Below are positions 15,121-24,900 of a stretch of 64,000 nt of DNA, one piece after another. The stretch is from the NCBI RefSeq assembly GCF_001904745.1, contig NZ_MRCD01000001.1:186001-250000 (forward strand), read 5' to 3'. Numbering within the stretch: position 1 is the first letter of the stretch; each line of letters begins with the position of its first letter. Source of the stretch: Calothrix sp. HK-06. Lineage in GTDB: Bacteria > Cyanobacteriota > Cyanobacteriia > Cyanobacteriales > Nostocaceae. Position numbers and translations under genes: made by a program. The notes under the pieces are model-generated. The model had not been told where the DNA came from, made no database searches, and saw nothing but the letters and a program-made list of their open reading frames with translations.

Positions 15121-17859
15121 TTAGATAATTACATCCAAGTCTTCTAGATATGCTTCTATTTCTTGAATTTCCATTTCTACTTGTTCTTTTACTTGGGAGT
15201 CAACCTGACCATTCTTTAAAAGCTGGTTAAGGTGATTAATATAGTTAGATAAAGTAGATTTAGCTTTGTCTTCGTCTTGATGGGTAATATTCTCAATTTT
15301 GTTTGCTATTTCTTTAACTAAAAGTAAATTAGTTTTGAAGGCTTTAAATGCTGATTTGCGATTGTCTCCTAAAAGCAATACTCCATCCTCTAGTTTTCGC
15401 GCTTGCTCTGTATGAACAAAGTATTTTCTAGTTTTATTGACTATTAATTTGTACATGTCAGGCGCCAGTGCTATTGCAAACCAGCGTAATGCTCCTCCGT
15501 CATCTTCCGGTGGTATTAAATTGGGTAAATTTCCCCAGTTACGGTGTAGGTGTTTGAAGACTTTATTCGGGTCAAGATAAGCTGCTTCCATATCCTTAAT
15601 TCCGTTGAAGGCAAATAAGGGAACACCTACTTCAACTCGAAACAAAGTAACTTTATTTGGTTCACCTGTGGGGACAAAAGATGGGTTGTCTCTTCCTTTG
15701 GGTAAACGGTTAGAAAGTGGTGGACTGCTGAAAACAGTATTATTACTTCCAACTCCGTAGTAATAAAATTCTGTGATTATATGCTGCTGTTGAGTGGGAA
15801 TTTCCGTTTCTTCATACTGCCATAGAGGAACTGCTAGTTTACCAAGTTGTTCTAAATCTTGGGCTACATCTTCTGGGTTACTATCTGCTAGAACTTCCTC
15901 TACAGTCATGCTAGTTAGTGGGTGGTAAGCTTCATTCAAAAATGCCAAAATTTCTGCTTTGACTTCTTCTGCTTTTTTCTCCGACCAATTAGTTAAACTT
16001 AGAGACTGTTCTCGATACCAACGAATGAAGTCTTCACCGCTGATTTTAGGACGTTTCGATTGCAAATTCACGCGCGCGATTGTGTGAATAAACGGATTGT
16101 CGCTGGTTGTTTGACGGTTGACTTCGTGATAACTCTGTTCTATATCTCGGTAAACTTTATCTAGGTTGCTGTGAATACGCTGGCACTTGTCTTTAATTTC
16201 CTCAATCTTAGCTCGTAGGGCGCCGTAAAGTTCTGCTGCTTTGTCACACCGCTTCCAGTGTAAGTAAATCTTCCACTTTTGGTCAACACGCTCTTTGTAT
16301 CTCTGACAAGCAGCTTGAATGTTATTCTTATTTGAGAAAAAACCTTCAGCAGCTTCTTTTATCTTGTCTTCTTGCTGCTCTAACTTTAAAGCATTGAAAC
16401 TGGTTTGTGCTTCTTGTGACTTGCGTTGTACACTCTGCTGCAATTCATCAAGTATAGGGTAAAGCTCGGTCAAAAATTTCAAAGTGTAAATTACACCGTT
16501 TGGACGATTTATTGCCCGTTCCCACCAAACTTCTATAGCAGTAGTAGTAGTTTGTACCAAGCGATAAGAATTTGTTGCAAGTTCTTTCGCTGTGCGTTGC
16601 TCCATTTGGTCTGACTGCCGCTTATAAAGTTCTTTAATCGTGGGTAATGCTGTACGGTCATAACGCATTTCGCCAATTCTGAAATCTGGTTTTATCTGTC
16701 CCCCACGCTCGCTTTCTATCAAAGCATTTAGAACATTGCTAGCTTCTGCTAAGTTAGAGTCTTGCAAGAAACGCGCGATTTCACTTTCTAAATCAATAGC
16801 TAGTGTAGGCGCCATCAACTCGTTTTTAAGCAAGTTTTGAGCATCTTCTAGTTTCATCCGCCCATACTGTTGTACTGGCAGAGTCAACGTAGCAAAGCCA
16901 AAGCTACAGTAATTTATCTTGCGTCCTCGAACTTTTTCGCCAGTTGCTAAGTAAGCGCGAATATTATCGGCAACGTTAGCAGCATCTAAACCAATTTGAG
17001 AACCAATTTGGATATATAACCCATCAGCAACCAAATTCTGTAAATCATCAGGACGACTAACTACAGTACCCTTTTTATTAACGCCGTCAATTAAGAATAC
17101 CGCATCAAATGGAGGACGGTCGGCTTTTACTTTTGTAATACCATAATCTATTTCAATTGCGTTCAAAGGTGACAAACCCCAACAGTGTTCAATTTCTTTA
17201 AGGGCGCCATAAGCATTTGACTTGACCATATGAGTTTGCGGCAGATTCGCAAACACTCTAGGTAAAATGAATACTCCTGTAACGTTGGAAAAACTATTTA
17301 AATATTGTCGTGCTAAGAATGCCACATCTAAAAACGTGCCACTACCAGTTCCACCAGCCAAACTGCCAACGATAAATATTTCTACTCCATCGCGGTTGGA
17401 AACTTGAAAGTTATCTGAAAATGCTTGTCTGCTGCTGCGAATACCTCGTACAGTGTTAATTGCTTGACCGATAAGACTACTAATATCATTAACTTTTGCA
17501 AATAATGCTAAACGTCCGCGAGCGCGAATTTGTCCAGCGCCGTTAATAATGCCATATGCAGGAATTTCTCTAGGCCACCATTCATCAATGTGGTCGTTGC
17601 GTCCCCCTAGTAAAGAAACAGGGTTTGCAACAGATATCGCATAAAGCTCATTGGGTTCTAAAACAACCTTGTTACCATCTGGGGATTTTTCCCGTTCTTG
17701 AATATTCTCGGTAGTATCAAAAGAAAGAAAACGAATAATTTCTGGTACAGACCCATATACATCTATAAAGCGCTTTTTGAGCTTAAGTACAACTTCATAA
17801 CCTGTACCACCTAAGCCAATAACAACAGTAGGACGAAAAACAACAGTAGGACGTGACAT
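15121..17859 (-). CDS. Tubulin/FtsZ-like GTPase (Tubulin_2 / FtsZl-1-type)
   Basis: 912 residues. The tubulin superfamily features are an N-terminal beta-strand and glycine loop (VVIGLGGTGYE, residues 12-22) and the T4 signature GGTGSGT at residues 169-175 inside IVGSLAGGTGSGTFLDVAFL. The family corresponds to the large FtsZ-like proteins that comparative genomics linked to vWA-domain proteins and predicted to remodel membranes. The C-terminal half is helical with coiled-coil stretches (about 470-600 and 830-905). The gene lies 35 bp after the vWA gene and 66 bp before the degenerate paralogue. GAGGATATT precedes the ATG as a reasonable ribosome-binding site. Its cellular role is not established. 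Confidence 0.85.
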   Translation of the reverse strand: MSRPTVVFRPTVVIGLGGTGYEVVLKLKKRFIDVYGSVPEIIRFLSFDTTENIQEREKSPDGNKVVLEPNELYAISVANPVSLLGGRNDHIDEWWPREIPAYGIINGAGQIRARGRLALFAKVNDISSLIGQAINTVRGIRSSRQAFSDNFQVSNRDGVEIFIVGSLAGGTGSGTFLDVAFLARQYLNSFSNVTGVFILPRVFANLPQTHMVKSNAYGALKEIEHCWGLSPLNAIEIDYGITKVKADRPPFDAVFLIDGVNKKGTVVSRPDDLQNLVADGLYIQIGSQIGLDAANVADNIRAYLATGEKVRGRKINYCSFGFATLTLPVQQYGRMKLEDAQNLLKNELMAPTLAIDLESEIARFLQDSNLAEASNVLNALIESERGGQIKPDFRIGEMRYDRTALPTIKELYKRQSDQMEQRTAKELATNSYRLVQTTTTAIEVWWERAINRPNGVIYTLKFLTELYPILDELQQSVQRKSQEAQTSFNALKLEQQEDKIKEAAEGFFSNKNNIQAACQRYKERVDQKWKIYLHWKRCDKAAELYGALRAKIEEIKDKCQRIHSNLDKVYRDIEQSYHEVNRQTTSDNPFIHTIARVNLQSKRPKISGEDFIRWYREQSLSLTNWSEKKAEEVKAEILAFLNEAYHPLTSMTVEEVLADSNPEDVAQDLEQLGKLAVPLWQYEETEIPTQQQHIITEFYYYGVGSNNTVFSSPPLSNRLPKGRDNPSFVPTGEPNKVTLFRVEVGVPLFAFNGIKDMEAAYLDPNKVFKHLHRNWGNLPNLIPPEDDGGALRWFAIALAPDMYKLIVNKTRKYFVHTEQARKLEDGVLLLGDNRKSAFKAFKTNLLLVKEIANKIENITHQDEDKAKSTLSNYINHLNQLLKNGQVDSQVKEQVEMEIQEIEAYLEDLDVII

Positions 17860-17894
17860 TTAATATCCTCTTATATTAATTAATAATTGAATAA

Positions 17895-19733
17895 TTAATA
17901 AACATCTTCCCCGGTGCTAAGTTCAAAGGGGCGTTGATGTTCAATCCAGTTAAATTGCAGTTTTACTTTACCAATTTCGATAACATCGTCATCGTAAAGC
18001 TCATATGTAGTTACTTCCTTAGTCTTGACACAAATTACACCTTTCAAACACCGTAGCTCTATCTTTTTTTTGCCAGCTTCCCAGACTACCACTAACTCAG
18101 CATCAGAATTAGTTGCAACAACCTCTGGTATCAAATCACTCAATAGTATTCTTGTTGTGTGGAGACGAGTCAAACTAATCTCTTCGTCTTCTGAAGATTT
18201 TGGTATTGGTTCCAGTACGAAGATAGCTCCTTCTAAATATTTACGGTTACGAATATCTTGGAGTAATTCAATTGGTGTTTTACGCTGAATCAAACAAGTT
18301 ATTGTTAAAGTAATTAGCAACACCAGCAGTAATAAAAGGAACCACAGAACTATTTTTCGCCACAGTGGCATAAAAATATGTACTTGAGCTTTTGTACTAG
18401 TGGGACTTGCAATTGGGTTGTCAGGGGTCAATACTACTGTGAAGTTACGGGCGCCTTCAAAACTGCTATCATTAGCTTCTAACTGCACAGGAATTTTTGT
18501 CTCTCCTGCTTGTAAAGATATAGATGTTATTGAATCTGGCACAGAAACATCTTTAGTACCATCTATCTGTAATTTTGCGGTTCCAGATGTATTGCTTTTG
18601 ACTAGTAAAGTTTGAGTTGCTGTTGTTTTACCTGTTTCGACTGAGCCAAAATCTAGAGAAGCTGGTTGGACAAAGAGTTCTGATTTGATGGTTACAGGAA
18701 GATCAACTTTTATAGGCGCCACAGAAGAGTTTACAGGATTCAAAACTAAACGTAAGTTACTGGCACCTGCCTGTATGTTTGCTGGAATTTGCAAACGGAC
18801 GGGAATAGGTGTTGGTTGATTAGCTTCTAGGTTGATTGTGCTACCAGGTGAAATCAAGCGAATGCCACCTTGCGATGCTTCAAGTTGCAAATTTACCTCA
18901 ACGTTTACATTACTAATGCCAGTTATATTAAACGGTTCAGTAGTTGTTCCAGGTAATACTGGTTTTAAATTAGTAGTGGGTAAATTTACATCTAGTTTGG
19001 GTTGAACTAGTACTGGTCGAATATTTTGAGCCAGTTGGTTTAGCTGTACTCCTCCAGGGTCGCGTAATACCCTTCCCTTTCCACACAGCGCTGGGTTATT
19101 GGCAAAGTCATTAAGCTGCTTTTCGTGTTCCTTTAACCCAAGAGACACAAAAAATATGTAAGGTTTACATTGCTGCTGACGTAAAAATTGAGCATTACTA
19201 GGGATAGGAACAGGATTTGGAATACCCTGCACTTGTTCTTGCCCATCAGTTAAAAACACTATACTGACACTACGACCGAGAGCATCTGGACGCGCGTTTA
19301 ACATAGCAGAATGTTGCAGTGCTGTTTGTACTGCTTTACCTGTATGTGTACGCATACCATTTGCTTCAAGTGTCTGGATTATTTGTTTGAGCTTGCCTCG
19401 GTCTTGATTGCTCGTAATTTGAGCATTTTCAGTTTGCAAGGTAACATCTCTATCAAAAGTATAGATAGTGACGGTATCACCTATCTGAGCCGTATTAATA
19501 AATTCAGTAATAGAATTTTTAACTTGCCCAAAAATGTTTTTTGTACCATTGACACCACGCATTGAAGCAGAAGTATCTACCACCACAATCCAGTCAATTC
19601 CACCTTTTGGAGTCGCTTGAGCTTTTGCGGCGCCTAAGTAAGAAATTAGCATTAGAGCAAAAGCAATAATGCCCGGTATTGACCCATATTTAACCAAATG
19701 CTTTAAGTATTTGACACCCAATTTAACATCCAT
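17895..19733 (-). CDS. Membrane-anchored von Willebrand factor A protein with C-terminal FHA-like domain
   Basis: 612 residues. A signal or membrane segment (about 17-40) is followed by a vWA domain (about 45-240) with an intact MIDAS motif DTSAS at 53-57 and later TLEANGMRTHTGKA and FLTDG. Then come two or three beta-rich Ig-like or CARDB-like segments (about 245-450), a second membrane helix (about 456-483) and a cytoplasmic tail of ~130 residues. The tail ends in YDDDVIEIGKVKLQFNWI, which resembles the last strands of an FHA or FHA-like domain. This topology places the vWA domain outside the cytoplasmic membrane and the FHA-like tail inside, where it could contact the tubulin-like protein encoded next. 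It is the first structural gene of the set. Confidence 0.8.
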   Translation of the reverse strand: MDVKLGVKYLKHLVKYGSIPGIIAFALMLISYLGAAKAQATPKGGIDWIVVVDTSASMRGVNGTKNIFGQVKNSITEFINTAQIGDTVTIYTFDRDVTLQTENAQITSNQDRGKLKQIIQTLEANGMRTHTGKAVQTALQHSAMLNARPDALGRSVSIVFLTDGQEQVQGIPNPVPIPSNAQFLRQQQCKPYIFFVSLGLKEHEKQLNDFANNPALCGKGRVLRDPGGVQLNQLAQNIRPVLVQPKLDVNLPTTNLKPVLPGTTTEPFNITGISNVNVEVNLQLEASQGGIRLISPGSTINLEANQPTPIPVRLQIPANIQAGASNLRLVLNPVNSSVAPIKVDLPVTIKSELFVQPASLDFGSVETGKTTATQTLLVKSNTSGTAKLQIDGTKDVSVPDSITSISLQAGETKIPVQLEANDSSFEGARNFTVVLTPDNPIASPTSTKAQVHIFMPLWRKIVLWFLLLLLVLLITLTITCLIQRKTPIELLQDIRNRKYLEGAIFVLEPIPKSSEDEEISLTRLHTTRILLSDLIPEVVATNSDAELVVVWEAGKKKIELRCLKGVICVKTKEVTTYELYDDDVIEIGKVKLQFNWIEHQRPFELSTGEDVY

Positions 19734-19852
19734 AGAGCGCTCCAGGCATTTTCAAACTGCAATGTTGACAGCAAAAATTAATATCGAAGATTAATTATTT
19801 CGATAAATCTGCTCTCGATATGCAGTGAAAAATGTTTTATTATGCTGATTTT

Positions 19853-20113
19853 TTAAACGTAATCGGAATCTTTTTGATAATCAGCCAATAACTTTTGACC
19901 TTTATCGCCAAGCTTTGCAACCAAAGCCTCAATTTGCTGTACAGCAAGTTTAGAGGGTTTAGTATGCCCGTTTTCCCAACGGTTTACAGTAGGAAATGTA
20001 ACGCCAAGAACAACCGCGAACTCTTCTTGTGTCAATCCCATAGAAAGCCTAAGCTCGTAAATAAATTTGCCGATTTTAGGCTGATTAACTGATATTTTAT
20101 TTTGAATTGCCAT
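19853..20113 (-). CDS. XRE-family helix-turn-helix regulator
   Basis: 86 residues containing a canonical XRE/Cro HTH: IYELRLSMGLTQEEFAVVLG then VTFPTVNRWENGHTKPSKLA, and a short helical tail. It lies upstream of the vWA gene on the same strand (119-bp gap) and may be its regulator or an independent gene; the sequence alone does not decide. The family includes antitoxin-type regulators but no toxin partner lies alongside. Confidence 0.8.
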   Translation of the reverse strand: MAIQNKISVNQPKIGKFIYELRLSMGLTQEEFAVVLGVTFPTVNRWENGHTKPSKLAVQQIEALVAKLGDKGQKLLADYQKDSDYV

Positions 20114-20295
20114 TCAACTTAATATCACATGAAATAATTGGTTTTAACAAGTGATTTATTAAACTATATAATAACTGCTATATTTCGGAATGTCACGTTT
20201 TTTCAGACTAGAGTAGTTTTACTGATACAACAAAATTTAATGCATTTACTAAATAAGTAGATACACATAAAATAAATTAAAAGAAAGATTATTAT

Positions 20296-20721
20296 TTATT
20301 CTCTATCTGTAAAACACCAACCTTGTTCTTGAATAATTTGTTGGATGTCAGCTTCGAGAGCTTGAAAAGCAGACAAAGCTCGCAATGGGGAAAAATCATC
20401 AATAAGCTCTGATACTCTATGAACTCGCTCGTGTACAGAAAATTGTTTTAACCTGCGACCTGTTAAACCACTAGCTTCGTATAGAAGTCCATGAAGAATT
20501 TCTTTAGGGTCTGGTAATTGTTCAAGTTTATTAATATTTGGTAATCGTAACCGTTGATTACCACGAGGATTTCCTGCTGCAATAGCACTCAAAAATCTAA
20601 TAGCGTCGAATAAGTTAGATTTTCCTACACCGTCGGCGCCTGCAACACAAGTAAATCCTCCGAAGCGCACATCTACATCGACAAGATTCTTAAAACCAGA
20701 TACTTTTAACCATGTCAGCAT
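20296..20721 (-). pseudogene. Deletion fusion: AAA ATPase N-terminus joined to DUF4276-like C-terminus
   Basis: The ORF starts like a RecF/SMC-type AAA ATPase (MLTWLKVSGFKNLVDVDVRF; Walker A GADGVGKSN; DAIRFLSAIAAG, about residues 1-52). It then switches to GNQRLRLPNINKLEQLPDPK and ASGLTGRRLKQF...LIDDFSPLRALSAFQALEADI, which I recognise as the C-terminal end of the DUF4276 (Toprim-like) proteins that normally lie directly downstream of such ATPases. The Walker B/signature part of the ATPase and the Toprim core are gone. A single in-frame deletion across two adjacent genes explains this. It may still be translated (141 residues) but cannot be a working ATPase. The start is the ATG at 20721; the frame runs upstream to 20796. 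Confidence 0.6.
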
Positions 20722-20796
20722 AATATTTTCGCATCGAGCTACACTATTGTACCAGAGCGCGTTAGAAGCTAACTTTCTGTCGTTTAATTCCCCCAA

Positions 20797-20816
20797 CCCC
20801 CCTTAATTAAGGGGGG
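20797..20816. repeat. 20-bp perfect palindrome CCCCCCTTAATTAAGGGGGG
   Basis: A perfect inverted repeat between the fusion remnant and the methyltransferase. Related C/G-runs (CCCCCCAACCCC, AAGGGGGGTTGGGGGG) appear near 10333 and 63151, so it belongs to a dispersed element. On the minus strand it could terminate the methyltransferase transcript, though no clear T-run follows. Confidence 0.65.
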
Positions 20817-20827
20817 CTTTAACTTAT

Positions 20828-21526
20828 CTATTTATGTGTCAGTCGAATAAATATCAAATCTAAATTCATTTCTTGCCACACCACAGGAATTTCTTCAAAA
20901 ATTTCTCTTTGGAAGTCAGTTTTATCAATTAGGTTATAAATCGTGTTTAAGCTACAAAAGTTATTTTCTACAGCTAGTAAAATACTTCCTCCAATAGCCA
21001 ATCTTGAATTTACCTCTGACAAAAATTTTTGCAATGATTGATAATCAGGGTCGAAGCCAGCTTTAAAACGTATGTCTTCTATGTCTCCAGGATTTTCTGA
21101 TAACCAAGGAATATTCCAAACGATAATATCAAATTCACTGGATGGAACATTATCGAATAAGTCGCTATGGTAAATATCGCATTTTGTTTCCCACCATAAG
21201 GCATTGGCTTGAGCATTTAAAACTGCCATCGGAGAAATATCGGCGCCACTCGCGACCACTCCGGGCAATTGAGCTACACTTAAAATAGCTCCACCAGTAC
21301 CGATGCCCATTTCAAATACTCGGCACTGATGATTTGTTTCTAAAAATTGTCTAACTAGCTTGCTGGTAACTTTTGCAAGTTCTAGCGTATTTATATCTGG
21401 TGGAAAAACAGTAGGTAATGTAATAATTTTTTTATTGCCAAACTCCATTATTCCACAGGGAGTTTCTTTTAAATATTCTCTGGCTATTATTGGTAATGGT
21501 AAATCTAAGCTAATCATTGTTGTCAA
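20828..21526 (-). CDS. Class I SAM-dependent methyltransferase (HemK/PrmC-like)
   Basis: 232 residues. Motif I is visible as VFEMGIGTGGAILSVA, followed by the acidic motif II region (VASGADISPMAVLNA) and a catalytic-type NIPW (IIVWNIPWLSENPG), a variant of the NPPY motif of N5-glutamine and N6-adenine methyltransferases. The N-terminal PrmC substrate-binding domain is absent, so the substrate may be a protein, a nucleic acid or a small molecule. The gene stands alone, divergent from the large kinase gene across a 387-bp intergenic region. Confidence 0.75.
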   Translation of the reverse strand: MTTMISLDLPLPIIAREYLKETPCGIMEFGNKKIITLPTVFPPDINTLELAKVTSKLVRQFLETNHQCRVFEMGIGTGGAILSVAQLPGVVASGADISPMAVLNAQANALWWETKCDIYHSDLFDNVPSSEFDIIVWNIPWLSENPGDIEDIRFKAGFDPDYQSLQKFLSEVNSRLAIGGSILLAVENNFCSLNTIYNLIDKTDFQREIFEEIPVVWQEMNLDLIFIRLTHK

Positions 21527-21913
21527 TTATTTAAAAGCGAATATTATAACCAGACTACTTATAAATATTATGACATGCCTCAGTATTTTCGACTAAAGCT
21601 AAATTCGCTTGAATAAAACAAATTGTTGTAAGCCACTATAAATTGAGATGTCATTATAGCATATTAAATTTGAAGCTATGTTAAGTATTAACCAGCAAAT
21701 AACCGCCTAATTGTGAATTTTGAGATAATGCTGTCCTGTACTGAACCAGTTCACAATTTTGCGTAGGGTATGATATAAAGTGTACTTGAGCATAAACTGG
21801 TTATTTTTTTACTATCAAAAGAATAAAACGACAAGTGTTATAAACTCGAATTTTTTGGGAATAATAATCACATAAGTTGAATAAGTCAAAAATATTAGCT
21901 TCCTTGGGGTTTT
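21527..21913. other. Intergenic region between divergent methyltransferase and double-kinase genes
   Basis: 387 bp, AT-rich. It should contain both promoters. I see no convincing ORF, RNA gene or inverted repeat. Confidence 0.5.
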
Positions 21914-24900
21914 ATGGCGGGTGCGAACATTTATCTTCCTGGCTATCAAATTGGCGAACGAATCTATGCGGGTTCGAGGACGCTTGTTTGTCGTGCGATT
22001 CGTTTGGCGGATGGAAAAAGTGCAATCGTAAAGCTGATGCGGAATGAATATCCCAGCTTTAGCGAACTGATTCAGTTTCGCAACCAATTTATAATTTCCC
22101 AGAATTTAAATATTGATGGAGTCGTTCAGCCATTATCATTGGAGACGTATAAGAACTTTTACGTGCTGGTAATGGAAGATTTTGGTGGAATTCCTCTTGG
22201 AGAATATTTTCGCCAATTTGACGAGTTAGCGCTGAGTGAGTTTTTTGATGCAGGTATACAAATTGCCCAAGCGCTTGATGCTCTGCATAAAAAGCGTATT
22301 ATTCACAAAGATATTAAGCCTGCGAATATTTTAATCAATCCTCACACCAAACAAGTTAAATTAATCGACTTCAGCATTGCTTCGCTATTACCGCGAGAAA
22401 CCCAGCAACTCAAAAATCCGAATGTTTTAGAGGGAACTCTTACGTATATTTCCCCAGAACAAACTGGAAGAATGAATCGCGGCATTGATTACCGTACAGA
22501 TTTTTACTCGTTGGGTGCAACATTTTATGAGTTGTTGACACAACAAATTCCCTTCACAACGACCGATCCGATGGAGTTGATACATTGCCATATTGCTAAA
22601 CTTCCTCCTACGGTCACCAGTATTAACCTAAAAATTCCTCAACAACTTTCAGATATTGTTGCCAAACTCATGGCAAAAAATGCTGAAGAACGCTATCAAA
22701 GTGCGTTAGGGTTAAAATATGACCTTGAATTTTGCCAGCAGTCTTGGAATTCACACGGAAGTATACCAAGCTTTGAATTGGGACAGTACGATTTATGCGA
22801 CCGATTTATCATACCTGAAAAACTATATGGTCGTGAAGTTGAAATCAATCAGTTATTATCAGCTTTTGAGCGGATTAGCAATGGTAGCAGTGAGGTAATG
22901 TTACTAGCTGGATTTTCAGGGATTGGCAAAACCGCAGTTGTCAATGAAGTTCACAAACCAATTGTCCGGCAGCGCGGCTATTTTATTCGAGGCAAGTACG
23001 ATCAATTTCAGCGTCATATTCCATTTTCCTCCTTTGTACAAGCATTCCGCGACTTGATGGGACAGTTGTTAAGCGAGAGCAATACTTCACTCGAATATTG
23101 GAAAAAAAATATTTTGCAGGTATTGGGGGAAAACGCTCAAGTTATAGTTGATGTAATACCCGAACTCGAAGCAATAATTGGCAAACAACCACAAGCTGTT
23201 GAACTTGAGGGGAGTGCAGTCCAAAACCGTTTTAATTTACTTTTTCAAAACTTCATCAAAATTTTTGCTACATCGGAACACCCGCTAGTTATCTTTTTAG
23301 ATGATTTACAATGGGCTGACTCAGCATCGCTCAAATTAATGCAGTTACTGGCTGCCCAAAGTAATACTGAGTATATGTTGATAATTGGTGCCTACCGCGA
23401 TAACGAAGTTTCGGCGGCACACCCACTAATGTTGACACTGGCACAAATTCGCTCGTTGGGTGCAACAGTTAATCAAATTGCAATCGCACCGTTAGAACTT
23501 ACAAATATTAACGACTTAGTTGCTGACACGCTCAATTGTTCGCGTCAGCTTGCATTACCACTGGCTGAATTAGTATATCAAAAAACTAAAGGAAATCCAT
23601 TTTTCTGTACGCAGTTTATAAAAGTATTATACGAAGAAAAATTAATTACGTTTAATTTTGAGTCTCGCTATTGGGAGTGTAATATTTCTACGGTTCGAGA
23701 ACAGGCACTAACTGACGATGTTCTTGAGTTAATGGCACAAGTACTAAAAAAACTTCCCATATCAACACAAATTGTACTGCAATTTGCAGCATGTATTGGT
23801 AACGAATTTGACTTAAATAGTTTGGCTATAGTTTCAGAAAAATTACATTTACAAACTGCTACAGATCTATGGCAGGCACTGCAAGAAGAACTGATTATAC
23901 CTAAAAATGAGACTTATAAATTTTTCCACTCAAATACATCTACTTTAGAATCGGGTAAATCTGTAATTGATTCTACTCAAATCAATATTAAATATAAATT
24001 TCTACACGACCGAGTTCAACAAGCTGCATACGCTTTAATTCCAGAAGCTGAGAAGCAGGCAATCCACTTTAAAATTGGCAAGTTATTACTTAAAAATATA
24101 TCAGATAGTGAACGTGAAGAGAAGATTTTTGATATCGTGAATCATCTTAACACAGGTATCAGTTTTATTCAGGAGCCAGAACGTCAAGAAATTATAGAAT
24201 TAAATTTATTTGCCGCGAAAAAAGCTAAGGCTGCAACTGCATATTTAGCAGCGCAAGAATATATAAATATGAGTTTAGGCTTACTTCCAGTAGATTGCTG
24301 GGAATCACAATACGATTTAGCATTTTTATTATATAGAGAAAAAATTGAGATTGAATATTTGAATGGCAATTTTGATATTAGTGAGAATCTGATTTTTAAA
24401 CTTTTACCGCGATTAAAGTTTAATTATGAAAAAGGTGATATCTTAAATATATTAATAGTTCAGCATACTTTAAACTACAAGTATATAGAAGGTATCAAAG
24501 TTGGTAGAGATGCATTAAAACTTCTAGATATTGATTTACCTGAAGATAATTTTTACGAAGAATTACAAGCAGAATATAATGAGGTAAATCGCTTATTAGC
24601 GCAGCGAAATATTACTAGCCTTATTGATTTACCGTTAATGGAATCGCAGGATAAAATTGTTGCGGCAAGATTATTGATGAATTTAGACGCTATTGCTTAT
24701 ATTGGGATGCCACAACTTTTCCCAATTGTTGCTTTAAAGCTAGTCAAGCTATCGCTACAACATGGTAATACACCAGAGTCTGCTCGCGGGTTCTCAGATT
24801 ATGGGGTTTTACTTGGTGCAATATTCCAAGACTATAAATCTGGATACGAATTTGGAATGCTGGCAATAAATTTAAGTGATTTTTTCAATACTCCAGCCTT

